Source: an uncultured Olsenella sp. | GTDB taxonomy: Bacteria > Actinomycetota > Coriobacteriia > Coriobacteriales > Atopobiaceae | DNA: 34,916 nt | Reading direction: 5' to 3' | Assembly (NCBI GenBank): GCA_949290055.1 | Contig: CASEQJ010000024.1 | Location: forward strand, 1-34,916 | Shown here: positions 1 to 6,610 of the stretch, in pieces | Numbering within the stretch: the first letter of the stretch is position 1 | Layout: every line of letters starts with the position of its first letter | The notes under the pieces: model-generated | Told to the model about the DNA's origin: nothing | The model's database searches: none | Seen by the model: only the letters and a program-made list of their open reading frames with translations | Made by a program: the position numbers and the translations under genes

Positions 1-36
1 AGTGGTAAAAACAGGGCGCGAGATTTAAACACATGA

Positions 37-70
37 GGAACGGCCGCCTGCCTGCGCAGACGGCCGTTCC
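37..70 (+). terminator. Inverted repeat, possible terminator of a gene left of the window
   Basis: A 10-bp perfect inverted repeat (GGAACGGCCG at 37-46, CGGCCGTTCC at 61-70) is followed about ten bases later by a run of five T at 81-85. This could end a plus-strand transcript entering from the left. The T-run is further from the stem than in a typical intrinsic terminator, so the call is weak. Confidence 0.35.
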
Positions 71-107
71 GATAGCACACTTTTTGTCCTATAAGCCCCT
101 GCGCACG

Positions 108-138
108 AAAAAGGGGCGGCGCCCCATTGCGCCGCCCC
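108..138 (-). terminator. Intrinsic terminator of the LuxR-type gene transcript
   Basis: Read on the minus strand, a 9-bp GC-only stem (GGGGCGGCG at 113-121 against CGCCGCCCC at 130-138, loop 122-129) is followed directly by a U-run (A's at 108-112 on the plus strand). This is a textbook Rho-independent terminator. It would end transcripts coming from the LuxR-type gene at 430-1011 after passing the small ORFs at 159-348. Confidence 0.75.
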
Positions 139-158
139 GCCTCGTCTGTACTTTGGAA

Positions 159-203
159 TCACCCGTGTCTCTGCGTGTCGATGGTGGACAACTGGGTATT
201 CAT
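159..203 (-). CDS. Possible 14-residue ORF downstream of the LuxR-type gene
   Basis: ATG at 203-201 starts a 14-codon frame (MNTQLSTIDTQRHG) ending at TGA 161-159, about 20 bases before the terminator stem. Its ATG overlaps, as ATGA, the stop codon (202-200) of an upstream open frame that could be the second half of the frame-split ORF described at 289-348. No good Shine-Dalgarno is visible for it alone. It may be chance. Confidence 0.15.
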   Translation of the reverse strand: MNTQLSTIDTQRHG

Positions 204-288
204 CCTGGGCCCGCTTCGAGTGTTCCTGTCATCAGTCCGTTCCGAAATACGTTTCGGAGAACGTTGGCGAGTGCGCTCGCCCCAGATG

Positions 289-348
289 TTATAGGACCTC
301 GGTCGCACGGTCGGCGGGCCCAAACTGCACGTTCTCTTCGCTGTTCAC
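289..348 (-). CDS. Possible 19-residue ORF with strong RBS (may be a frame-split gene)
   Basis: A perfect Shine-Dalgarno AAGGAGG (363-357) sits 8 bases before a GTG at 348-346. The frame reads MNSEENVQFGPADRATEVL and stops at TAA 291-289. The frame reached by a one-base slip just before that stop stays open from 289 down to TGA 202-200 and reads TSGASALANVLRNVFRNGLM and on. The two halves together look like one roughly 50-residue protein broken by a one-base change. It lies between the LuxR-type gene and its terminator, so it would be cotranscribed. I recognise no family. It could be a decayed gene, a true micropeptide or a sequencing error. Confidence 0.3.
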   Translation of the reverse strand: MNSEENVQFGPADRATEVL

Positions 349-429
349 TGGACTCGCCTCCTTATGACGGTCGCTGGTTTGTAGCGACGCTGCCCTTGCT
401 TACTCACCTTGTTCCCGCGCAAGCGGGGT

Positions 430-1011
430 TTACACGCTCGTATCAGAGCCGTCCGCAGGCGGTATGTTTTTGCCGACGGACGGCACACAGCCCACGTCTC
501 GGGCGAGAAGATCGGCGAGCTGGCGACTCGAATGGACGCCGAGCAGCTCATAGCCCTGCGCCCGATAGGCGTTCACGGTACCGGCGGCCACATGCAGCGC
601 CTCGCAGACCTCAGGCGCACTGAGCCCCAGCGCGATCTTGAGCAGAACGTGCGCCTGCAGCTCGCCGGCACCACGACCGCGCAGGTAGAGCACGCGGCGC
701 TCCTCGTCGAGTCGCAGGGCAAAGCCGAGCCTCATGTTCCCCGTGCAGCTTGCGAAAAGCACCACAAGGTAGGCGAGAAGGGTCGCGAGCGCCGCAATGG
801 TCAGTGGCCGACGCCAGCGGCTGAGGCGGGAGCGAACCGCCCCTGCGAGCGCCGCCACAACGAACGCCAGCGGGATCGCCGACGTCCAGAGGTGGTACCC
901 AAACGGGAGGCTTCCGCCCTCCCCCATCGTCCGCGCCACGCCGGGGGCCAGCAGCAGGATCGCGCCCCACGCGACCCACGCCGTTCCACGAAGCGTCGTC
1001 CTGGTGTCCAT
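430..1011 (-). CDS. Membrane-anchored LuxR-type HTH regulator
   Basis: The product has 193 residues. Three hydrophobic stretches (about residues 10-28, 39-60 and 68-90) are followed by a basic linker and a C-terminal LuxR/GerE-type helix-turn-helix (about 112-172), whose core reads GLSAPEVCEALHVAAGTVNAY. The architecture suggests a membrane-bound transcription factor. Coriobacteriia carry many LuxR regulators with long 10-12 helix membrane domains; this one is far shorter, so it is either a compact variant or a truncated relative. The start at ATG 1011 has a good SD (GGGAGG, 4 bases upstream). A promoter-like pair lies at 1042-1070. The ligand and targets cannot be read from the sequence. Confidence 0.8.
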   Translation of the reverse strand: MDTRTTLRGTAWVAWGAILLLAPGVARTMGEGGSLPFGYHLWTSAIPLAFVVAALAGAVRSRLSRWRRPLTIAALATLLAYLVVLFASCTGNMRLGFALRLDEERRVLYLRGRGAGELQAHVLLKIALGLSAPEVCEALHVAAGTVNAYRAQGYELLGVHSSRQLADLLARDVGCVPSVGKNIPPADGSDTSV

Positions 1012-1041
1012 GCTGCCTCCCGTCCGTGACGTGTTGGGGGC

Positions 1042-1070
1042 ATCGTAGCCGCCGCAGGCCCGTTCGTCAC
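1042..1070 (-). promoter_or_regulatory. Predicted promoter of the LuxR-type gene
   Basis: On the minus strand a GTGACG -35 (1070-1065) and a TACGAT -10 (1047-1042) are separated by exactly 17 bp, about 31 bases upstream of the ATG. This fits the housekeeping sigma consensus moderately well. The same GGCTACGATG -10 context recurs upstream of tgt (11273-11268). Confidence 0.5.
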
Positions 1071-1121
1071 GTCGCAGACGTTATGCACGTGCCCGTGACA
1101 CGGTTCTTCTCGCCCTCTGGT

Positions 1122-1229
1122 CTGCGATTGGTAACGAAGTTGGGCATGAAAACGTTACCAATCGCAAGCTGCGCGCATGCGGTTTGCGGTTTGGAACGTT
1201 TTGCTGCCCTATTCCGTTACCAATCGCAG
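1122..1229. repeat. Array of four alternating inverted 15-bp repeats, 31-bp period
   Basis: Four copies of a TTGCGRTTGGTAACG-like unit lie at 1122-1136 (forward), 1153-1167 (inverted), 1184-1198 (forward, degenerate) and 1215-1229 (inverted). Starts are exactly 31 bp apart, with 16-bp non-repeated spacers. The array fills most of the gap between the LuxR-type promoter and the rplT terminator and contains no credible ORF. A second array with the same unit and the same period is at 23242-23349. The 31-bp period equals about three helical turns, which would place all sites on one face of the DNA. Function is unknown. Confidence 0.85.
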
Positions 1230-1246
1230 GGCACCGACGAAGCGAC

Positions 1247-1278
1247 AAAGAAACGCCCCGGGCGAGAAGCCCGGGGCG
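1247..1278 (-). terminator. Terminator of the infC-rpmI-rplT operon
   Basis: A 10-bp perfect GC stem (CGCCCCGGGC at 1254-1263 with GCCCGGGGCG at 1269-1278) and a 5-base loop are followed on the minus strand by a U-rich tract (1253-1247). It lies 26 bases past the rplT stop. The loop and stem edge contain the over-represented 9-mer GGCGAGAAG (1261-1269). Confidence 0.9.
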
Positions 1279-1303
1279 CTCGGTACGCGTTATGTGCGCG
1301 ACG

Positions 1304-1669
1304 CTACTCGGCGTCGGCGAGGGCCTTCTTGGCGACCTCGGCGATGTCGGCGAAGGTGGCCTCGTCGCTGTAGGCGATCTCGGCGAGGACCTTGCGGTCG
1401 AGCTCGACGCCGGCGAGCTTGAGACCGTGCATGAGCTTGCTGTAGGACAGGCCGTTCATGCGGGCGGCGGCGTTGATGCGCTGAATCCACAGGGCGCGGA
1501 AGTCGCGCTTCTTGTTGCGGCGATCGCGGTAGGCGTACTGACCGGAGTGCTGCGCCTGCTCCTTCATGCCACGGAACGTGCGGGAACGGACTCCGTAGTA
1601 GCCCTTGGTGCGCTCGACGAGCGTCTGACGCTTCTTACGGCCGGCGACGGCGCGCTTGACTCGTGCCAT
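1304..1669 (-). CDS. rplT: 50S ribosomal protein L20
   Basis: The 121-residue product matches bacterial L20 along its length. The basic N-terminus [16 protein letters not shown] is followed by the KGYYG and [15 protein letters not shown] segments and the C-terminal globular part with [14 protein letters not shown]20 binds 23S rRNA early in large-subunit assembly and in several bacteria represses its own operon. It is the last gene of infC-rpmI-rplT, 43 bases after rpmI, and is followed by a strong terminator. A GAGGAG sequence about 10 bases before the ATG serves as RBS. Confidence 0.97.
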   Translation of the reverse strand: MARVKRAVAGRKKRQTLVERTKGYYGVRSRTFRGMKEQAQHSGQYAYRDRRNKKRDFRALWIQRINAAARMNGLSYSKLMHGLKLAGVELDRKVLAEIAYSDEATFADIAEVAKKALADAE

Positions 1670-1712
1670 ATCTGATCAACTCCTCGTTGGAAACTTCACT
1701 CGAACGGCGGGA

Positions 1713-1910
1713 CTACTTGGAGCCCATGCGCTGGGAGACGGTCTTGACGTCGGCGTCGGCGATGACGGTCTCCTGACGGAAGCCGCGAATGCGCTTGGGC
1801 GACTTCTTGGTGAGGATGTGGCTCTTGAACGCCTTGGCGCGCATGATCTTGCCAGAGCCGGTGCGGCGGAAGCGCTTTGCCGTACCCTTGTGGGTCTTCA
1901 TCTTGGGCAT
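1713..1910 (-). CDS. rpmI: 50S ribosomal protein L35
   Basis: The 65-residue, very basic product begins [21 protein letters not shown], the L35 signature. A longer frame extends upstream, but ATG 1910 gives the canonical N-terminus. The gene follows the infC stop (1914-1912) with a single-base gap and its RBS (AAGGAG) lies inside the last infC codons, so translation is probably coupled. L35 is a structural component of the 50S subunit. Confidence 0.96.
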   Translation of the reverse strand: MPKMKTHKGTAKRFRRTGSGKIMRAKAFKSHILTKKSPKRIRGFRQETVIADADVKTVSQRMGSK

Positions 1911-1911
1911 G

Positions 1912-2484
1912 CTAGTTCTCCTTCTCCGTGACTTCCTCGTCGCCCTTCTCGTCCTTCTTGTCGAAGGCACCCTTGATCGGGACGATGGTCATGTGCATGT
2001 TGCGGCCTTCCATGAGCGGCTTCTGCTCGACGGTCGCGACGTCCTTGAGGTCCTCCGCCAGGCGATCGAGCACGAGGCGACCCTGCTCCGGGTGAGCCAT
2101 CTCACGACCGCGGAACATGATCGTGATCTTGACGCGCGCGCCCTTCTTGAGGAAGCGAATGACGTGGCCCTTCTTGGTCTCGTAGTCGCCCACGTCGATC
2201 TTGGGACGGAACTTCATCTCCTTGATCTCGACCTTGGACTGGTTCTTGCGCGCAGCCTTGGCCTTGCGGTCCTGCTCGTACTTGAACTTCTTGTAGTCGA
2301 GCATCTTGCAGACCGGAGGGTCGGCGTTGGGAGCGATCTCCACGAGGTCGAGACCCTGGTCGCCCGCAATGCGCAAGGCATCACGCACGCCGAACAGACC
2401 CATCTGCGAGCCGTCGACGCCGATCAGGCGACACGTGCGGGAAGTGATCTCCTCGTTAATGCGAGGACCGTCGTTTCTGGCTAT
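1912..2484 (-). CDS. infC: Translation initiation factor IF-3, apparent AUA start
   Basis: IF-3 binds the 30S subunit, controls start-codon fidelity and prevents premature 50S joining. The conserved N-terminal motif RINEEI continues in frame upstream of the first internal ATG (2403), so that ATG is too late. The frame is closed by TGA at 2490-2488, and no ATG, GTG or TTG lies between that stop and RINEEI. The best-placed initiator is ATA at 2484-2482, with SD AGGAAGG (2499-2493) exactly 8 bases upstream, giving 190 residues beginning (M)[13 protein letters not shown]. Rare AUU/AUA/AUC-type starts are typical of infC, where IF-3 discriminates against its own mRNA, so autoregulation is likely. 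The C-terminal tail is rich in Lys, Asp and Glu. It is first gene of the infC-rpmI-rplT operon. Confidence 0.93.
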   Translation of the reverse strand: MARNDGPRINEEITSRTCRLIGVDGSQMGLFGVRDALRIAGDQGLDLVEIAPNADPPVCKMLDYKKFKYEQDRKAKAARKNQSKVEIKEMKFRPKIDVGDYETKKGHVIRFLKKGARVKITIMFRGREMAHPEQGRLVLDRLAEDLKDVATVEQKPLMEGRNMHMTIVPIKGAFDKKDEKGDEEVTEKEN

Positions 2485-2505
2485 CGTTCACACCTTCCTC
2501 TCGTC

Positions 2506-2557
2506 GCGGCTCGCGCCGCATAAAAAAGCCCCTGGTGCCAAGCAGCATCCAGGAGAC
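2506..2557 (-). promoter_or_regulatory. infC leader: terminator-like attenuator and RBS-proximal hairpin
   Basis: On the minus strand a hairpin (CTCCTGG pairing with CCAGGGG, about 2554-2529) is followed by six U (2527-2522), resembling an intrinsic terminator inside the leader. Immediately after it, a second hairpin GCGGC-GCGA-GCCGC (2519-2506) ends 7 bases before the SD of infC. Translation operons of this type are often controlled by L20 or IF-3 in the leader. A terminator in the leader suggests transcription attenuation; the signal sensed is inferred, not shown. Confidence 0.55.
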
Positions 2558-2666
2558 AGCAACCGCCCTGCGTGAGGCAGTGATTACGTTGTCTGACCAG
2601 ACAGCTGCCGAATGGCGCCGTGTAGGTGGGGGCTCTCGCCCCGCTTCGCAAAACGCACACTGGGAC

Positions 2667-2695
2667 ACATTAGCACGCGCACCGAGCCCGGGCAA
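2667..2695 (-). promoter_or_regulatory. Predicted promoter of infC-rpmI-rplT
   Basis: TTGCCC (2695-2690) and TAATGT (2672-2667) are separated by exactly 17 bp on the minus strand. This implies a long leader of roughly 175 bases before the infC start, which leaves room for the hairpins at 2506-2557. Confidence 0.6.
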
Positions 2696-2769
2696 GAGGT
2701 TTTTCTCGCCCGGTCCCGGCGCGCGCGTGATTCAGAAACTCTTCACAGGCCGAGAAGAACGACCGCTCG

Positions 2770-3288
2770 CTAGAGGTTGAGGGAGGCAGACTGCACGTAG
2801 GTGCGCGCCTGGTACTCGCGGTCCAGGTCGTAGAGGCCCTTAGGGTCGCAGCCAAAGAGCTTCATGTTGGTGATCATGTCGCGGGCGTTGGTCTCCTCCT
2901 CGCCCTGCTCCTCCACGAACCAGTCGAGGAACTTCATGGTGCGCACGTCATGCTGCTCGTGCGCGACCTCATAGCAGTGGTGAATGAGGCTCGTGACGTA
3001 CTCCTCGTGCTCGAGGCCGGCCTCCAGCGGCGCGAGGTCGCTCTCGAAGGTCTTGTCCGGCTTGGCGATTGCCTCCATCGTGGGCTTGAAGTCGTTGTCA
3101 AGCAGGTAGCGACGAATCGCCAGCGCGTGGTCCATCTCCTCCTTGGCCTGGATCTCGTACCAGTTGGCAAAGCCCTTGAGGCCGCGGTCGTCGTAGTAGT
3201 CCGCAAAGGTGAGGTAGAGGTAGCTGGAGTACAGCTCCTTGTTGATCTGCTCGTTCAGAACCGAGGTGACCTCGCTCGAAAGCGCCAT
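2770..3288 (-). CDS. Ferritin (non-haem, ferroxidase type)
   Basis: The 172-residue protein belongs to the bacterial FtnA group, which forms 24-subunit cages that oxidise Fe(II) and store ferric mineral in the cytoplasm. Ferroxidase ligands are visible: E19 (NKELYSSY), E51 and H54 (KEEMDHA), a Glu near 95-96 (EHEEYVT), and Q128 followed by EE (FVEEQGEEE), matching Glu17, Glu50, His53, Glu94 and Gln127 of E. coli FtnA. The start at ATG 3288 was chosen because of the AGAAGGGA RBS just upstream and because MALSSEV is the usual type of N-terminus; an upstream in-frame start would add 11 residues. TATATAGTT at about 3335-3327 could be its -10. A partly palindromic GCGCATGCG sits between it and the RBS and might be an operator. 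Confidence 0.95.
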   Translation of the reverse strand: MALSSEVTSVLNEQINKELYSSYLYLTFADYYDDRGLKGFANWYEIQAKEEMDHALAIRRYLLDNDFKPTMEAIAKPDKTFESDLAPLEAGLEHEEYVTSLIHHCYEVAHEQHDVRTMKFLDWFVEEQGEEETNARDMITNMKLFGCDPKGLYDLDREYQARTYVQSASLNL

Positions 3289-3343
3289 GGCAGTTCCCTT
3301 CTCGTTGGCTGCGGTTCGCATGCGCTAACTATATACCCCGCGG

Positions 3344-3371
3344 ACGACAAAAACCCTCCGTCTGCTATAGT
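3344..3371 (+). promoter_or_regulatory. Predicted promoter of tRNA-Leu
   Basis: ACGACA (3344-3349) and TATAGT (3366-3371) are separated by 16 bp on the plus strand, about 29 bases before the tRNA. A GCGAGAAG motif (inverted) directly follows the -10. Confidence 0.5.
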
Positions 3372-3399
3372 TCTTCTCGCGCGCAGCATGCGCCCTCAG

Positions 3400-3484
3400 G
3401 CCCGAGTGGCGGAATTGGCAGACGCGACGGTCTCAAAAACCGTTGAGGCAACTCGTGCGGGTTCGAGCCCCGCCTCGGGCACCA
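3400..3484 (+). tRNA. tRNA-Leu (anticodon CAA)
   Basis: The acceptor stem GCCCGAG (3400-3406) pairs with CTCGGGC (3474-3480), followed by discriminator A and an encoded CCA (3482-3484). The D-arm sequence TGGCGGAATTGGCAGACGC is typical of tRNA-Leu. The anticodon loop CTCAAAA between ACGGT and ACCGT stems gives anticodon CAA, reading UUG. A long class II variable arm (TGAGGCAACTCGT) and a GGTTCGAGCCC T-arm are present. It is convergent with the MBL-fold gene, whose stop lies 8 bases away. Confidence 0.97.
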
Positions 3485-3491
3485 TTTCTTC

Positions 3492-4127
3492 CTAGTGCAA
3501 AAACGGATTCTGGGCGAGCTCCCGGCGCATGGTGGTGGCGGGACCGTGACCGCAGAGCAGCGTGGTCTCGGGCGCGATCTCGGAGGCCATGCGCGCCAGG
3601 GAGGCCATAATGGTCGCCTCGTCGCCGCCCTTGAGGTCGGTGCGGCCATGGCTGCCCGGGAAGAGCGTGTCGCCCACAAACGCCACCCCCTCGGCGCTGC
3701 CCCCGCCCACGAGCACGACGCCACCGGGGGTGTGCCCCGGCGTCTCCATGACGGTGAAGGTGGCCGTGCCCACCGTGAGGACGTCCCCCTCGGCAAGCGT
3801 GCGGTCCGGAGCGGGCGCGTTCTCGTCGTAGCTGCGCCCCACCTCGCTCGTCTCGCCCGCGTGGCGCGCGAGCTCGGCGTCGGCGGCGTGAATCGCAAAG
3901 GGCGCGCCCGTCGCGCGCACGAGGGCGGCCGCGCCGCCAACGTGGTCGCCGTGGCCGTGGGTCGCCGCGACGCACGTGACGCGCACGTCGTCGAGGACGG
4001 TCGCGAGCTGCGCCCCGGAGCCGCCGGGGTCCACGACCAGGCACTCTCCCCCGCTCACGTAGGCGTAGCAGTTGGTCTGCAGCGGCGTCACCACGAACTG
4101 CCGCAGCTCGTCTCTCTTCTCGGCCAT
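3492..4127 (-). CDS. MBL-fold metallo-hydrolase (glyoxalase II-like)
   Basis: The 211-residue product carries the THGHGDHVGG zinc-binding motif (HxHxDH), a later TPGHTPGG with a metal-ligand His, a GDTLFPGSHGRTDL segment with the bridging Asp, and a C-terminal CGHGPATT with a last His. This is the compact hydroxyacylglutathione hydrolase-like group that probably hydrolyses a thioester or similar small substrate. Coriobacteriia generally lack glutathione, so a glyoxalase role is uncertain. It lies 43 bases downstream of the (p)ppGpp enzyme gene with a palindrome in the gap. The substrate is unknown. Confidence 0.85.
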   Translation of the reverse strand: MAEKRDELRQFVVTPLQTNCYAYVSGGECLVVDPGGSGAQLATVLDDVRVTCVAATHGHGDHVGGAAALVRATGAPFAIHAADAELARHAGETSEVGRSYDENAPAPDRTLAEGDVLTVGTATFTVMETPGHTPGGVVLVGGGSAEGVAFVGDTLFPGSHGRTDLKGGDEATIMASLARMASEIAPETTLLCGHGPATTMRRELAQNPFLH

Positions 4128-4141
4128 ATCAACCTCCCAGG

Positions 4142-4174
4142 GTGAGACAAACGAACCTGTCCCCTTTGTCTCAC
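4142..4174. repeat. REP-like palindrome spanning the rel stop codon
   Basis: A 10-bp perfect inverted repeat (GTGAGACAAA at 4142-4151, TTTGTCTCAC at 4165-4174) encloses a 13-base loop containing CCTGTCCCC. The TGA stop of the (p)ppGpp synthetase gene (4173-4171) is part of the right arm. The composition differs from the flanking genes. It could act as a terminator-like or mRNA-protecting hairpin, or be a dispersed REP-like element. Confidence 0.6.
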
Positions 4175-6591
4175 TTCACCCGCTGCTTCATTTGGTTGGC
4201 GCCCTCGCCGGGCATGATGCGGCGGGCGTCAAAGACCGACGGCACGCGGCTCACGGCAGAGAGCAGCACGTCGAGCAGGCTCGCGTCAGAGATCGCCACG
4301 AGGAAGCGCAGGCGCGCCACGCCCTGGGACGAGGTCTGCGTGGCGGCCGAGAGTATGTTGGCGCCGGCGTCGCCGACGGCGACGGTGATGTCGCGCAGAA
4401 GGCCCATGCGGTCGGTGGCCTCCACGACGATCTCCACGCGAAACTCCGTGGCGCCCGAGGTGTCCCAGGCGACCTCGATCATGCGGTCGGGGTTCTTCAT
4501 GAGATCGGCGACGTTGGGACAGTTGGCACGGTGCACCGAAACGCCACGGCCGCGCGTGACAAAGCCCACGATCTCGTCTCCGGCGACGGGGTTGCAGCAG
4601 TGCGCGAGGTGGACGAGAAGGTCGGGGTCGCCCTTGACCACCACGCCGCAGTTGCTGCGCTTGCGCCGGCCCTTGGCGGCCTGGGTCATGGCATAGGACT
4701 GCATGACCGGCGCGCCGGAGGTCATGGCGCGCTCGTGCTCCTCCTGCTTCTGCGCCTGGGCCGCCTGCGCCGCGAGCTGCTCGGGCGAGCCCTCCTCGAG
4801 GATCTCCTCGATTCGGTTGGCGGCCTGCTTGACGGAGACCTTGCCGTTGTGCACGTTCGCGAAGAGGTCCTCGGGGCTGCGGAGCTCAAACTGCTCGCAG
4901 ACGCGCTCGATCGCCTTGACCGTGCGGCGCGTCGAAATGCCGTAGCCGCGCTTGCGCAGCTCGTGCGCGAGCTCGGTGCGCCCCTGCTCCGCGTCGTCGT
5001 TCTTCGTCTGCGTGGAGAAGTACTTGCGGATCTTGGCGCGGCTTGACGGCATGGCCACGAGCGCCATCCAGTCGCGGCTCGGCTTGGCGTTCTTGTTGGT
5101 GAGGATCTCCACGCGGTCGCCCATGTTGAGCTTGTAGGAGAGCGGGACCACCGAGCCGTTGACCTTGGCGCCCACGCAGTGGTTGCCCACCTCGGTGTGG
5201 ACCGCGTAGGCAAAGTCGAGCGGCGTGGCGTCGCGGCGCAGGCTCATGACCTCGCCCTTGGGCGTGAAGACGAAGATCTCGTGCTCAAAGAGGTCGACGC
5301 GCAGGTTGTCAAGGAACTCGTGCGGGTCGTCTATGTCGTCCTCGGTGGCCCAGTCGAGCGTCTTGCGAATCCAGTTGATCGTGGAGTCGATCGCGCGGTC
5401 CTCGGCGCTCATGCGCCCGCGCGAGTTGCCCTCCTTCTTGTAGAGCCAGTGCGCGGCAATGCCGTACTCGGAGGCCTCGTGCATTTCCGCGGTGCGGATC
5501 TGAATCTCTATGGGCTTGCCGTCGGGGCCCACCACCGTGGTGTGCAGGCTCTGGTAGAGGTTGGCCTTGGGCGTGGCTATGTAGTCCTTGAAGCGGCCCG
5601 GCAGCGGGTTCCACAGCGCGTGGACCGCGCCGAGCGCGGAGTAGCAGTCCCCGACCGACTGCGTGATCACGCGCAGGGCGATAAGGTCGTAAATGTCGGA
5701 GAACTCGCGCCCCTTGCGGGTCATTTTCTGGTAAATGCTCCACAGGTGCTTCGGGCGGCCCGTGATCTGGTAGCCGGTGAGGCCGGCCGCCTTCAGCTCG
5801 TCGTCGAGCGTCTTTATCGCCGAGTCGGTGTCCTCCTCGCGCTGGGCGCGAGAGTCCTGCACCATGCGGGCGACGCGCTGGTACTCCTCGGGCTCGAGCC
5901 AGAAGAACGCAAGGTCCTCGAGCTCCCACTTGACCGACGAGATTCCCAGGCGGTCGGCGAGCGGCGCGTAGACGTCCATGGTCTCCCGCGCCTTGAAGAG
6001 GCGCCGGTCGGGCGGCAGCGCGGCGAGCGTGCGCATGTTGTGCAGGCGGTCCGCGAGCTTGATTATGACGACGCGAATGTCGCGGCTCATGGCGAGGAAC
6101 ATTTTCCGGAGGTTCCACGCCTGCTTGGCGTCCATGGACGAGACCTGAATCGAGGTGAGCTTGGTCACGCCGTCCACGAGGTCGGCCACCGTGGGGCCAA
6201 AGAGCTCCGCAACCTGATCCTTGGTCGCCGGGGTGTCCTCCACCGTGTCATGGAGCAGCGCCGCGCAGATCGTGTCCTCGTCCATGCGCAGGTCGTGCGC
6301 GAGTATGAGCGCGACCTCGACGGGGTGGTTAATGTAGGGCTCGCCCGAGCGACGGCGCTGGTCGCGGTGGAACTCCGCGGCAAAGCGGTACGCGCGGTCG
6401 ACCTTCTCACAGCCCTCGTCGTCGAGGTAGGCGGCGCAGGCGGACTGAAGGAGCCGGAAGTTGGCGGCGTCTGGGACCGCCTTCTTCGCCCGCTTCCCCT
6501 CGGGAAGGGGCTGCGGCGCCGCGACCTGCGGCGTCGCGCCCTGTGCCGAAGCGGGCTGCGGCGCCCGGACCTCGTTGTCGCTCATGCTCAT
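4171..6591 (-). CDS. rel: Bifunctional (p)ppGpp synthetase/hydrolase (Rel/SpoT family)
   Basis: The 806-residue long RSH enzyme has all expected domains. The HD hydrolase carries RRSGEPYINHP and an intact LLHDTVEDT motif at H114-D115 and E118-D119. The synthetase carries PGRFKDYIATPKANLYQSLH and EIQIRT. TGS follows (EIFVFTPKGEVMSLRRDATP), then a helical region, a CCNPVAGDEIVGFVTRGRGV zinc-finger-like segment, and a C-terminal ACT domain. An intact HD motif argues for both making and degrading the alarmone. The start at ATG 6591 (or 6585) was chosen because it follows a GGGGAG RBS and lies 19 bases after the recJ stop. A much longer frame upstream is a shadow of recJ. The N-terminal 40 residues are Ala/Pro/Gln-rich and probably disordered. 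The gene is probably cotranscribed with recJ. Confidence 0.95.
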   Translation of the reverse strand: MSMSDNEVRAPQPASAQGATPQVAAPQPLPEGKRAKKAVPDAANFRLLQSACAAYLDDEGCEKVDRAYRFAAEFHRDQRRRSGEPYINHPVEVALILAHDLRMDEDTICAALLHDTVEDTPATKDQVAELFGPTVADLVDGVTKLTSIQVSSMDAKQAWNLRKMFLAMSRDIRVVIIKLADRLHNMRTLAALPPDRRLFKARETMDVYAPLADRLGISSVKWELEDLAFFWLEPEEYQRVARMVQDSRAQREEDTDSAIKTLDDELKAAGLTGYQITGRPKHLWSIYQKMTRKGREFSDIYDLIALRVITQSVGDCYSALGAVHALWNPLPGRFKDYIATPKANLYQSLHTTVVGPDGKPIEIQIRTAEMHEASEYGIAAHWLYKKEGNSRGRMSAEDRAIDSTINWIRKTLDWATEDDIDDPHEFLDNLRVDLFEHEIFVFTPKGEVMSLRRDATPLDFAYAVHTEVGNHCVGAKVNGSVVPLSYKLNMGDRVEILTNKNAKPSRDWMALVAMPSSRAKIRKYFSTQTKNDDAEQGRTELAHELRKRGYGISTRRTVKAIERVCEQFELRSPEDLFANVHNGKVSVKQAANRIEEILEEGSPEQLAAQAAQAQKQEEHERAMTSGAPVMQSYAMTQAAKGRRKRSNCGVVVKGDPDLLVHLAHCCNPVAGDEIVGFVTRGRGVSVHRANCPNVADLMKNPDRMIEVAWDTSGATEFRVEIVVEATDRMGLLRDITVAVGDAGANILSAATQTSSQGVARLRFLVAISDASLLDVLLSAVSRVPSVFDARRIMPGEGANQMKQRVK

Positions 6592-6610
6592 CTCGCTCCC
6601 CCTTCCCCCA

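Noticed and set aside
241..430. Structured RNA (T-box, 6S, RNase P or tmRNA)
   Set aside because: Neither strand showed recognisable hallmark sequences such as a T-box AGGGTGG core or a tmRNA tag region. Small ORFs explain part of it better.
1122..1229. CRISPR array
   Set aside because: Units are only 15 bp, alternate in orientation and have 16-bp spacers. There are no cas genes nearby, and CRISPR repeats are direct and longer.
3315..3330. DtxR/IdeR iron box before the ferritin gene
   Set aside because: Only a short CGCATGCG core is palindromic and it does not match the TTAGGTTAGGCTAACCTAA-type consensus well enough.
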